Of a stretch of DNA of 34,150 nt, positions 22,719-28,573 are shown in pieces. The translations under genes were made by a program, and so were the position numbers. The notes below the pieces were generated by a model. That model ran no database searches, was not told the DNA's origin, and saw nothing but the letters and a program-made list of their open reading frames with translations. Source of the stretch: Pseudomonadota bacterium. Its GTDB lineage: Bacteria > Pseudomonadota > Alphaproteobacteria > Micavibrionales > Micavibrionaceae. Numbering within the stretch: position 1 is the stretch's first letter; each line of letters begins with the position of its first letter. The stretch spans positions 1 through 34,150 of the forward strand of contig JAKQEE010000067.1 in the NCBI GenBank assembly GCA_029558635.1, written 5' to 3'.

Positions 22719-22987
22719 TGGACTACATTCCAAATGAGCCAGCATTTCCGAGAACAATGTGGACAGGGAGCGACAAGAACAACGCACATAGAGATGTCGC
22801 GGGGATGTCGCTCCGGGATTATTTCGCGGCAAAGGCGATGCAGGGTGCGCTGTCTGCGGCGATCCCGGTAAATGGGCATATCGAGATTGACGGCAATGAA
22901 TACGCAAAAGCGGCATACGCGCTGGCCGATTCGATGCTCAAGGCTCGGCTTAGTTCGATAGGACAGGGGGTTAAAGATGGCAAGTGA
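22718..22987 (+). CDS. Small conserved phage protein (SLRDYFAAKAMQG type)
   Basis: 89 residues. Two adjacent ATGs (22715, 22718); the second is better spaced from GGGGG. The block GMSLRDYFAAKAMQGALSA and the ending YAKAAYALADSMLKAR form a pattern I know from many small proteobacterial phage proteins found near SSB and recombination genes. No function established. It overlaps the SSB start by 11 bases. Confidence 0.72.
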   Translation: MDYIPNEPAFPRTMWTGSDKNNAHRDVAGMSLRDYFAAKAMQGALSAAIPVNGHIEIDGNEYAKAAYALADSMLKARLSSIGQGVKDGK

Positions 22988-23420
22988 TTTGAATAAGGCG
23001 ATCCTCGTGGGGAGGATCACGAAAGACCCGGAGCAGAAATTTTTGCAATCGGGGGCAGTTTGCATCTCGTTTTCTCTAGCGGTCAACTATTCGTACACAC
23101 AAAACCATGAGAAGAAAGAACAGGTGTCATTCTTCACTTGTGTTTTGTGGGGAGAGAAGCGGTGTGAGCCGTTCGTAAAATATGTCCACAAGGGCGACCG
23201 TCTCGGAATCACAGGGCGGCTACAACAGCGGACATGGGACGACCAGAACGGGAATAAACGCTCCACGGTCGAAATCATTGTCGAGGACTACCACTTTTTG
23301 CAAGGTAAGAGGGACGGAGGATCGGGGTCTGGCTCAAATAACACGCCCGAACAGCCTCCGCTACCGCAAGGACAGGACGACGACAACCCGTTTTCGGATG
23401 ATGGAGAAATCCCGTTTTGA
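22977..23420 (+). CDS. ssb: Single-stranded DNA-binding protein
   Basis: 147 residues. N-terminal OB fold with the standard start LNKAILVGRITKDPEQKF, SFSLAVNYSY, the FFTCVLWGEKRCEPFVKYVHKGDRLGITGRLQ block (wording split across strands) and VEIIVEDYHFL. Then a Gly/Ser/Pro/Gln linker and an acidic tip ending DDGEIPF, the C-terminal hook that recruits replication and repair partners. Family usual length is 140-180. Binds single-stranded DNA during replication and Red-type recombination. Last gene of the operon from promoter B. Confidence 0.95.
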   Translation: MASDLNKAILVGRITKDPEQKFLQSGAVCISFSLAVNYSYTQNHEKKEQVSFFTCVLWGEKRCEPFVKYVHKGDRLGITGRLQQRTWDDQNGNKRSTVEIIVEDYHFLQGKRDGGSGSGSNNTPEQPPLPQGQDDDNPFSDDGEIPF

Positions 23421-23427
23421 TTTTTGC

Positions 23428-23457
23428 TTGACATTTATGTCTCATTGTGGCTACGTT
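23428..23457 (+). promoter_or_regulatory. Promoter C (TTGACA-18-TACGTT)
   Basis: TTGACA (23428-23433) and -10-like TACGTT (23452-23457), spacer 18, starting seven bases after the ssb stop. Same -10 style (TACnnT) as promoters A and B but without the T-run. The -10 lies inside a small dyad GTGGC...GCCAC (23447-23465), a possible operator. It would drive the replication operon from 23595. Confidence 0.6.
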
Positions 23458-23469
23458 GGTGCCACAACG

Positions 23470-23504
23470 TCATCACACGGAGAATCTGGCCCGCCGCGTG
23501 ATGA
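23470..23504 (+). promoter_or_regulatory. Inverted repeat in the replication-operon leader
   Basis: TCATCACACGG (23470-23480) pairs with CCGCGTGATGA (23494-23504) over 11 positions with one mismatch and a 13-base loop. It lies 13 bases after the -10 of promoter C, so it could be an operator or a 5' mRNA hairpin. The remaining leader up to 23594 contains no convincing ORF; GGGGGAGG serves the next gene. Confidence 0.5.
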
Positions 23505-23594
23505 TGCGAGTCTCACGGATGCCGTTCTATTCTCCCCGGCCAGAACCCGAAAGGGTGGGGGGAATAGGCGGCATTTTTAATATCGGGGGAGGCT

Positions 23595-24554
23595 ATGAGC
23601 GGAAAAGAGAAAAGATATTTTTGGTTTAGGATGGAAGATAATTGGTTCCAAAAAAAGGAAATCAAAAAACTCCGATCCATTGCTGGCGGCGACACATACG
23701 TTATCATTTATTTGAAAATCATATTGCTTTCTCTTAAAAACGGGGGAAAGCTGTATTTTGAGGGTATCGACGAAACATTCGCGGCGGAGATTGCCCTCGA
23801 AATCAATGAGAACAAGGACAATGTTCTCGTGACCCTCGAATACCTTTTGCGGCACTCATCTATCATTCAAACCGAGGAAAACGAGTACAGGGTTAATGAC
23901 ATAGCCGGTCTCATCGGAACCGAGACATCGACGGCGATCCGCGTCAGAAAACACCGGGAGCGACTTAAACAGGGGCAAGTTTGCGACAGCGTTACAAGGG
24001 CGTTACCATGTAACGCTGATGTAACGCCCATGAAACAAAATGATAACGGAGAGACAGAGACAGAGATAGAGTTAGAGAAAGAGATAGAGTTAGAGTTAGA
24101 GAAAGAACGGATAGGCGGCGAAGCCGCCCCTGTCCGCATCCGCAAGAAGCCAATAACAGGTCAAATGAAAGTCGTGAAATCACTTTTCGATGTATGGATT
24201 GAATCTGGACTACGAAAACACAAATGGGCTACTGTCGAGATGACCGTCGATCAAGACCATTACAAGAAGGCGAAATATTTCAAAGTCATAGACGTGGTGG
24301 GAGAGCATGACATTGCTACTGCCATAAGAAACTACGCAAGCGTGATATTGCACCCGGAAGATTATTGGTTCTCGCATCAGTATGATTTTTGGGATTTTAT
24401 CGCGAGGGGTTTCAAAAAGTTCCTCGCGGACAGCGAACCGATGCTGAAATTCAGGCGGAGAGAGGAAGAACGGTATAATCGGGCAAAACCAGAGGGCGTC
24501 GAAGAAACCGCGCAACAGCGCAGAGAGCGACTACAACGAGAGGGGGTTATTTGA
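23595..24554 (+). CDS. Phage replisome organiser (replication initiator)
   Basis: 319 residues. The N-terminus KEKRYFWFRMEDNWFQKKEIKKL, then IAGGDTYVIIYLKIILLSLKNGGKLYFEGI and AEIALEINENKDNVLVTLEYL, is the phage replisome organiser N-terminal domain (winged-helix, origin binding). A variable middle contains a Glu-rich repeat encoded by a hexamer array. The C-terminal part (FDFWDFIARGFKKFL in essence: YDFWDFIARGFKKFL) may contact a helicase loader, as in DnaD-like initiators. Expected role: bind the origin and start phage DNA replication. The candidate origin lies within the gene. Family is best known from Gram-positive phages, so its occurrence here does not settle the host. Confidence 0.88.
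   Translation: MSGKEKRYFWFRMEDNWFQKKEIKKLRSIAGGDTYVIIYLKIILLSLKNGGKLYFEGIDETFAAEIALEINENKDNVLVTLEYLLRHSSIIQTEENEYRVNDIAGLIGTETSTAIRVRKHRERLKQGQVCDSVTRALPCNADVTPMKQNDNGETETEIELEKEIELELEKERIGGEAAPVRIRKKPITGQMKVVKSLFDVWIESGLRKHKWATVEMTVDQDHYKKAKYFKVIDVVGEHDIATAIRNYASVILHPEDYWFSHQYDFWDFIARGFKKFLADSEPMLKFRRREEERYNRAKPEGVEETAQQRRERLQREGVI
23989..24029 (+). repeat. Symmetric GCGTTAC/GTAACGC sites, candidate origin iterons
   Basis: Four copies of a CGTTAC-type half-site, two in each orientation, arranged symmetrically about CAT at 24007-24009: CGTTAC, 5-base spacer, CGTTAC, CAT, GTAACG, 5-base spacer, GTAACG. The outer flanks extend the match to GCGTTAC/GTAACGC. Such nested symmetry inside an initiator gene suggests binding sites for the initiator itself. 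Confidence 0.65.
24051..24104 (+). repeat. Nine-unit GAGNNA hexamer array inside the initiator gene
   Basis: Nine contiguous hexamers of the form GAG(A/T)(C/T/A)A (GAGACA, GAGATA, GAGTTA, GAGAAA) encode the alternating Glu/Leu/Lys stretch of the protein. Purine-rich on one strand, it lies 20 bases after the symmetric sites and could be the unwinding or initiator-loading part of an origin. Confidence 0.75.
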
Positions 24555-24556
24555 TA

Positions 24557-25207
24557 ATGGGGAACGAAAAGGATTTTTCTCTTGAAAGTGTTGTTGTCGA
24601 TGAGCGTGTGAAAAAATCAGATCAACCGAAATCGGTGATATACCGAAACAATCTCCACACCGTCGATAACTTCATGGAGTTTTTGGAAACGAGATATAAC
24701 AAGCCAAAAACCGACTATGATTATATTGATGTGAGAGCATGGCTTATCAACTCGAATTTTGATGGCGACCGATTCAGGGCGATGTATGATATTTTATCCG
24801 AGAACTACGAATATAATTCGTTCCCGAAGCTCCCAACCCTGAAATCATTATGGCGGGAACACTCGGGCGATCACAATGTCGCACCGCCGGAATATGACTA
24901 TGAAGGCGAGGCCATGAGGAATATTGAAGGCAAGGGGATTGAAGAACTGCATAAATGGTCTCGCCTTCTACGATCAAAGCTCGGGGCTGGACACGCTCTG
25001 ACAATGCCGCAAAAGGCGTTTCTCCACAAGTATGATACGTTGTTTTACATTTACTCGGTTTTACGAGATCAACAAGGGTGGGAGCCGGTACGTGTCAACG
25101 CATACTGCGAGAAACTGCGAACCGAGGTAGATGCTGGACGGTCGTTGCTATACGAAAAAATAGGTGATCCGATACCGATGCCAGTCCCGGCAACGAAAAG
25201 TGAGTGA
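24557..25207 (+). CDS. Replication-operon protein, unknown (possible loader/partner)
   Basis: 216 residues, ATG 24557 with AGGGGG upstream; a TTG at 24551 is the alternative. Soluble, helical, acidic (NFMEFLETRYNKPKTDYDYIDV, WLINSNFDGDRFRAMYDILSEN, IEELHKWSRLLRSKLG). No Walker motif is visible, so it is not an AAA+ helicase loader of the DnaC type. Immediately after the replisome organiser it may partner the initiator; this rests on position only. Confidence 0.65.
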   Translation: MGNEKDFSLESVVVDERVKKSDQPKSVIYRNNLHTVDNFMEFLETRYNKPKTDYDYIDVRAWLINSNFDGDRFRAMYDILSENYEYNSFPKLPTLKSLWREHSGDHNVAPPEYDYEGEAMRNIEGKGIEELHKWSRLLRSKLGAGHALTMPQKAFLHKYDTLFYIYSVLRDQQGWEPVRVNAYCEKLRTEVDAGRSLLYEKIGDPIPMPVPATKSE

Positions 25208-25208
25208 T

Positions 25209-25838
25209 ATGAGCGAAAAAGCGAAAGAAAAAAAGATCAACAAGATCGAGACTTATTTCCATATCGTAAACGGGAAAATAGATTTCGACCTTCCCGATTG
25301 GAAGGCGTTATTGCTGAAATTCGCGAAACAACACGACGGAGAACGCGGCCTCGCGGTCTTCCAGAGCGTTCGCATGAAGACTCACCGACAACTCGCGTTT
25401 TTCCACGGGCCGCTCCTGAAATGGTTTTGCTCGGCAATGGGAATGGCCCCCACGGAATCGAACAAGCGGTGGGTAAAGAAATACCTGAAAAGGCAGTTTT
25501 GCTCCGTGCGCCGGAGCGATGACGAGATCAGGCAGATCGCCGCCGTGAAGAATGGCGAGATCACAGATGAGGATGTTTTCGATGACCCGTCGCTCGCTGA
25601 TTTCTCGAAAGACGAGATGATGGATTTTATCACGAACTGCATGGAGTTTTTCGCAGAGATCGGGGGCCAGTTGAACGAAAACCAATACGGCGAACTCGAA
25701 TCCGCTATGGAGATGACAGATGGTAAAAATCCGGGAAACAAAGAACACGATCTCATCGAAACAGGCGAGGTCGTTGCTCAAACACAGTTCGAGGGAGAAA
25801 ACGACGCTGGAGCGGATGCTGGCGGCAACGGGGCTTGA
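25209..25838 (+). CDS. Phage protein, tentative NinB-like recombination family
   Basis: 209 residues from ATG 25209. The central block (SVRMKTHRQLAFFHGPLLKWFCSAMG, then KRWVKKYLKRQFCSVRR and DFSKDEMMDFITNCMEFFAEIGGQL) resembles a group of phage proteins with a basic TxxQxxxxHG motif, a long helix and a final helix with FxxFxxxxxxWxxxxG; NinB-like proteins share this general plan. The resemblance is moderate. The acidic, Gly-rich tail overlaps the following gene by 119 bases, more than usual in this genome. Confidence 0.55.
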   Translation: MSEKAKEKKINKIETYFHIVNGKIDFDLPDWKALLLKFAKQHDGERGLAVFQSVRMKTHRQLAFFHGPLLKWFCSAMGMAPTESNKRWVKKYLKRQFCSVRRSDDEIRQIAAVKNGEITDEDVFDDPSLADFSKDEMMDFITNCMEFFAEIGGQLNENQYGELESAMEMTDGKNPGNKEHDLIETGEVVAQTQFEGENDAGADAGGNGA

Positions 25839-26103
25839 TTTTAAGCCGGAGTTCCGGTTCGATCCCTCGCGAAAATGGGCGTTCGATTGGGCGTATGTCG
25901 AGGCGAAAATAGCCGTCGAGTACGAAGGTGGTACGTTCTCCGGCGGTGGTCATGTCCGGGGGCGTGGGTACTCCGGGAATTGCGAAAAGTATAATTCCGC
26001 CGCGTGTCAGGGGTGGGTCATTCTCCGCTACACGGCGGACATGATAAAGCGCGACAAGATGGGTGTCGTGCATGATCTTCACAAATTGGGGGTGGTGATA
26101 TGA
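25720..26103 (+). CDS. VSR/DUF559-like PD-(D/E)XK endonuclease
   Basis: 127 residues if started at ATG 25720. The conserved part reads PEFRFDPSRKWAFDWAYVE (D56), then AVEYEGGTFSGGGHVRG (E67 and E69, H78) and EKYNSAACQGWVILRYTADM, which follows the pattern of small phage endonucleases of the VSR/DUF559 type (EFRFxxxRxWxFDxA...xExEGG...KYNxAxxxGWxxxR). ATG 25816 with GGAG upstream would give a 95-residue protein starting just before the core and reduce the 119-base overlap to 23 bases. Likely a structure- or mismatch-specific nickase in replication or recombination. Confidence 0.72.
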   Translation: MVKIRETKNTISSKQARSLLKHSSREKTTLERMLAATGLDFKPEFRFDPSRKWAFDWAYVEAKIAVEYEGGTFSGGGHVRGRGYSGNCEKYNSAACQGWVILRYTADMIKRDKMGVVHDLHKLGVVI

Positions 26104-26288
26104 CGATACTGTTTTGGTTGTGCGTAGCCATTTTGGAGGTTCTTGCGTTCATCGCAATCGTTCTCGTTTCTGTCGTTGTCTGGAATTTCATTACGACTCG
26201 GTTGCGGCGGAGAGAGAATAGGGAGATTGATGATAACGCGAAGGCGTATATTCGTTATCGAGGTCTTACCCGTCAGCGGGGGAGGTAG
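26100..26288 (+). CDS. Small single-pass membrane protein
   Basis: 62 residues from ATG 26100 in an ATGA overlap. A long hydrophobic segment (residues 2-30, LFWLCVAILEVLAFIAIVLV) is followed by a basic cytosolic tail (TTRLRRRENREIDDNAK). Unknown function; a phage-encoded membrane protein in the replication region could serve superinfection exclusion, but nothing in the sequence shows it. Confidence 0.6.
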   Translation: MTILFWLCVAILEVLAFIAIVLVSVVVWNFITTRLRRRENREIDDNAKAYIRYRGLTRQRGR

Positions 26289-26323
26289 GTTGATATTAAA
26301 GGAGGTAGTTTATGAGCGGCTTT

Positions 26324-26378
26324 CGCACAACATGCAAAGCTAAACGCAGTTTTAATTGCGTTTAGCGGGTGTTGTGCG
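26324..26378. repeat. 55-bp long imperfect palindrome (attC-like layout)
   Basis: Outer arms CGCACAACA (26324-26332) and TGTTGTGCG (26370-26378) are perfectly complementary. Inner arms GCTAAACGCA (26339-26348) and TGCGTTTAGC (26357-26366) are too. They are separated by unequal unpaired spacers of 6 and 3 bases, with an 8-base loop. The box-spacer-box arrangement with asymmetric spacers resembles an integron attC site, with outer boxes GCACAAC/GTTGTGC close to the RYYYAAC/GTTRRRY consensus, but no extrahelical bases are seen. It lies at the left edge of the AT-richer island. A short ATG-started ORF (26312) runs into it and is not convincing. Confidence 0.6.
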
Positions 26379-26412
26379 CCGTGCCGAGTGGAGCAATAGA
26401 TTATTTTAGCGA

Positions 26413-26428
26413 GGTACACGGATGTACC
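26413..26428 (+). promoter_or_regulatory. Small leader hairpin before the 26449 gene
   Basis: GGTACA (26413-26418) pairs with TGTACC (26423-26428) around a CGGA loop, 10 bases before the AGAGGAGG ribosome binding site of the next gene. A possible structured leader comparable to those in the 18-19.6 kb operon, but of unrelated sequence. Confidence 0.4.
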
Positions 26429-26448
26429 GAAGCGCAGAGGAGGTTAAA

Positions 26449-26595
26449 ATGAAATATACTGTAAGTGTTTATATTGATGTTGAAGCAAAAGATAAACAGG
26501 ATGCACAAGAGAAAATCGAGTGGTTCATGATGCAGGAGAAGGGAAAGGGTAAATTTTCCGATTATGAAACGGGGGAAGTTTCACAATGCCAATAG
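26449..26595 (+). CDS. Small acidic/basic protein, unknown
   Basis: 48 residues, ATG 26449 preceded by CAGAGGAGG, an excellent ribosome binding site. MKYTVSVYIDVEAKDKQDAQEKIEWFMMQEKG: a strand followed by a helix, the pattern of many tiny alpha/beta phage proteins. Codons are AT-richer than those of the flanking operons. The next gene's ribosome binding site overlaps its stop. Confidence 0.55.
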   Translation: MKYTVSVYIDVEAKDKQDAQEKIEWFMMQEKGKGKFSDYETGEVSQCQ

Positions 26596-26603
26596 GAGGA
26601 TTT

Positions 26604-26810
26604 ATGCGAAAAAGAAAAGACAATTATTTTCCAACGGATTGCCCATTCTGTGGAAGCGTGGAAACAAGAATTGTTGACGTTGCAATCAAATACGAAAGAT
26701 GTGGATATTGGAGAGTTAAGTGTGATAATTGTGGAGCATACGGCCCCGCAATCGGAAAATCATTCAAGCGAGATGATGCGATAAAAGCATGGAATAACAG
26801 GGAGATGTGA
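26604..26810 (+). CDS. Lar-like restriction-alleviation zinc-finger protein
   Basis: 68 residues. ATG 26604 is chosen over ATG 26586 because AGGAGG is five bases upstream. The pattern CPFCGSVETRI, then WRVKCDNCGAYGPA, then DDAIKAWNNRE matches the Lar_restr_allev family: two CxxC zinc knuckles and a C-terminal AIxAWNxR. Known members in lambdoid phages modulate type I restriction; many homologues are uncharacterised. Its position two genes before a DNA methyltransferase is consistent with protection from host restriction. Confidence 0.75.
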   Translation: MRKRKDNYFPTDCPFCGSVETRIVDVAIKYERCGYWRVKCDNCGAYGPAIGKSFKRDDAIKAWNNREM

Positions 26811-26812
26811 TA

Positions 26813-26977
26813 ATGACAGGATGTGAACTTATAAAATGCAACGATTACAAAGACGGCAAATGCATTAATACGGACGATTATGTTAATAGAAATACTGGCG
26901 AACCAATGTGCCCGAAGAATGACGAAGCTATTCCTCGCGAAGAATGGATACTTGGTCCGGGACATGATATTTATTAA
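26813..26977 (+). CDS. Small cysteine-containing protein, unknown
   Basis: 54 residues from ATG 26813, two bases after the preceding stop. Cysteines at 4, 9, 17 and 33 (GCELIKCNDYKDGKCI, then GEPMCPKND) could bind a metal. Similar short CELxxCxxYxxGxC proteins occur in phages and mobile elements, but I cannot name a family. AT-rich codon use like its island neighbours. Confidence 0.6.
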   Translation: MTGCELIKCNDYKDGKCINTDDYVNRNTGEPMCPKNDEAIPREEWILGPGHDIY

Positions 26978-26982
26978 CACAA

Positions 26983-27001
26983 GCCGCACAGGACGTGCGG
27001 C
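26983..27001 (+). other. Hairpin after the small zinc-binding genes
   Basis: GCCGCAC (26983-26989) pairs perfectly with GTGCGGC (26995-27001) around a 5-base loop, beginning six bases after the upstream stop. No T-run follows. The stretch 27002-27103 has no convincing gene; a 25-codon ORF (27062-27139) with GGGGAG upstream overlaps the methyltransferase ATG by 4 bases and may be a leader peptide. Confidence 0.5.
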
Positions 27002-27103
27002 AGTAAGGCGGCATGGCGTACAACATTCAGGGTGTAGGCGATAGGCCGGGGAGTGAGTAAGATGAAACAGAATAAGATATATTTCCGGCTTTCGCTTACG
27101 CCG

Positions 27104-27124
27104 TGTTATATGACGTGGGCGGGG
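27104..27124. repeat. Left 21-bp inverted repeat flanking the methyltransferase gene
   Basis: TGTTATATGAC followed by GTGGGCGGGG. Its reverse complement occurs at 27768-27788 with 20 of 21 bases matching. The pair frames the methyltransferase coding region almost exactly. Confidence 0.85.
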
Positions 27125-27135
27125 GGAAAAAGTTT

Positions 27136-27786
27136 ATGATAGAATCTTTAATAAATACAGTAATACAGGGTGACTGTCTGGACGTGATGAAGTCCATGCC
27201 GGATAAGTGCGTGGATTTAGTTTTAACTGATCCGCCGTATGGATTGGGGGAAAGATTATCAAGAGGTGCTGGAAAACATAAAAATTCAAGGATGCGGCTT
27301 GATTATGAAAATGGTTCACAATGGGACGAAAAACCCGATGAAAGATATTTTAATGAAATGTATCGGATTTCTAAAAATCAAATTATATGGGGGGGGAACT
27401 ATTTTTCAATGCCGCCAACAAGGGGGATTATCGTGTGGGATAAAAAACAAATGATGCCTACATTTTCACAAATAGAATATGCTTGGAGTAGTTTTGACAG
27501 ACCGGCAAAAATGTATTCACAGAGAACAATAGACGAAAAAGAAGTAAGATGTCACCCTACGCAAAAGCCAATCAATTTAATGATATGGATATTGCAAAAC
27601 TATTCAGAACAAGGCATGACAATATTTGACCCGTTCGCCGGAAGCGGAACAACGGCGATTGCCTGCCTTGAAACAGGACGGAATTATATTTTGGTTGAAA
27701 AAGAACCGGATTATGTAGAGATTATAAACAAGCGGATCAGTACATGGAAAGAACAGGGAAAATTATTCCCCGCCCATGTCATATAA
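27136..27786 (+). CDS. Beta-class DNA N6-adenine/N4-cytosine methyltransferase
   Basis: 216 residues from ATG 27136 (an in-frame GTG at 27103 would start inside the inverted repeat). Motif IV DPPY at 32-35, a target-recognition-size insert, then HPTQKP at 140-145 and motif I FDPFAGSGTT at 164-173, the order that defines the beta class. DPPY allows adenine-N6 or cytosine-N4 methylation. No restriction partner is adjacent, so it probably modifies phage DNA to escape host restriction or alters host control. Codon use is clearly AT-richer (many AAA, ATA, TTA) than neighbouring operons, a sign of recent acquisition. The right inverted repeat overlaps its last six codons. Confidence 0.93.
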   Translation: MIESLINTVIQGDCLDVMKSMPDKCVDLVLTDPPYGLGERLSRGAGKHKNSRMRLDYENGSQWDEKPDERYFNEMYRISKNQIIWGGNYFSMPPTRGIIVWDKKQMMPTFSQIEYAWSSFDRPAKMYSQRTIDEKEVRCHPTQKPINLMIWILQNYSEQGMTIFDPFAGSGTTAIACLETGRNYILVEKEPDYVEIINKRISTWKEQGKLFPAHVI

Positions 27787-27788
27787 CA
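27768..27788. repeat. Right 21-bp inverted repeat flanking the methyltransferase gene
   Basis: CCCCGCCCATG followed by TCATATAACA. It is the reverse complement of 27104-27124 with one mismatch. It spans the last codons and stop of the methyltransferase gene. A small hairpin ACGCGC/GCGCGT (27815-27831) follows before the HNH gene. Confidence 0.85.
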
Positions 27789-27850
27789 GGTTATACCCGA
27801 AGTAATACGTCTACACGCGCACCGAGCGCGTAAAGCGAAGGAGGGTGAGG

Positions 27851-28204
27851 GTGGTGGTGTTGCGGAGTCGATTTGAGATCGCGGAGAGCAAGCGTAGGAT
27901 TTTCACCCGAGACCTGTATCGGTGTCAATATCCCGGATGCAGGGCAACGGGAGAGGGTCAGATCGAGGTCGCGCATAGGATCGCGCAAACCTCATCAAAC
28001 GAGAAGGATATTAGGCAATGGCTTCGCGACGAGATCGGAACCGATTGGACTCTGGCGATGGTGCGCAAAAAGATCATCCATCACCGTTTGAACATGGTAA
28101 CGAGTTGCAGACGGCACAACGACTATTTTAACATCGGGTTTAACCGATTGAAGATGATGGAGTTGGTTCGGAGGATATACGATGACGTTAAGGAAGGTTT
28201 ATAG
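27851..28204 (+). CDS. HNH endonuclease
   Basis: 117 residues from GTG 27851, six bases after AAGGAGG; GTG 27845 and other GTG/TTG codons nearby are alternatives. The motif order is RDLYRCQYPGC (C25, C30), IEVAHRIAQ (H42), HHRLNMVTSC (N81, C86) and RRHNDYFNIG (H89): an HNH core with a zinc-binding cysteine set. HNH proteins nick or cut DNA, and in phages act as homing enzymes, in packaging, or against competitors. With no terminase nearby and location beside the methyltransferase island, a free-standing homing or recombination enzyme is more likely. Confidence 0.87.
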   Translation: MVVLRSRFEIAESKRRIFTRDLYRCQYPGCRATGEGQIEVAHRIAQTSSNEKDIRQWLRDEIGTDWTLAMVRKKIIHHRLNMVTSCRRHNDYFNIGFNRLKMMELVRRIYDDVKEGL

Positions 28205-28433
28205 TGAAAAAAGAGTTGATAAATCTGGACGTATTGTGGTAATAGAGACGGATTCAAAAACTGTCCTGCGAGAGTACGGGGTCAAGATTGGCAGACAAGA
28301 AGACGACGGTGGGGGAGTTGAAGCGGAAGGTGCTGTTGTTCCGCGAACCGGAATGGCGCACGAGCCACACCCTGGAAGGGCTGGCAAGTCGCCTCGAAGA
28401 CAGCGCAAAAAGGTTGCGCGAAAACGCAAGTGA
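28182..28433 (+). CDS. Small protein overlapping its neighbours, unknown
   Basis: 83 residues, ATG 28182 with TCGGAGG seven bases upstream. The first 40 residues (TLRKVYSEKRVDKSGRIVVI) look like a beta-hairpin protein; the Arg/Lys/Pro-rich second half may be only the shadow of the overlapping 28288 frame. The overlap with the HNH gene is 23 bases and with the next ORF 146 bases. A shorter real gene, or a frameshift joining it to 28288, is possible. Confidence 0.45.
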   Translation: MTLRKVYSEKRVDKSGRIVVIETDSKTVLREYGVKIGRQEDDGGGVEAEGAVVPRTGMAHEPHPGRAGKSPRRQRKKVARKRK

Positions 28434-28548
28434 CATCGAGGCGATAGGGCAAGAGGTCGTCGAAGTAATGATAACGAACCTCTATCTCGCAAACGCTTTT
28501 TTGGTCGATGTTTCAGATGGCATATATGCCAAAATAGATTCAGATTGA
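28288..28548 (+). CDS. Small helical protein, unknown
   Basis: 86 residues from TTG 28288, seven bases after ACGGGG. The sequence is convincingly protein-like and mostly helical (TVGELKRKVLLF, ASRLEDSAKRLRENASDIEA, NLYLANAFLVDVSDGIYAKI). No domain recognised. It overlaps the 28182 frame; the two cannot easily both use their full length. Confidence 0.5.
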   Translation: MADKKTTVGELKRKVLLFREPEWRTSHTLEGLASRLEDSAKRLRENASDIEAIGQEVVEVMITNLYLANAFLVDVSDGIYAKIDSD

Positions 28549-28573
28549 TATTGATTGTTATGATGGTGATGAG

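Noticed and set aside
22288..22916. Minus-strand ORFs opposite the coiled-coil gene
   Set aside because: Leu/Ser/Pro-rich shadows caused by the Glu/Lys/Arg-rich coiled-coil coding sequence on the + strand.
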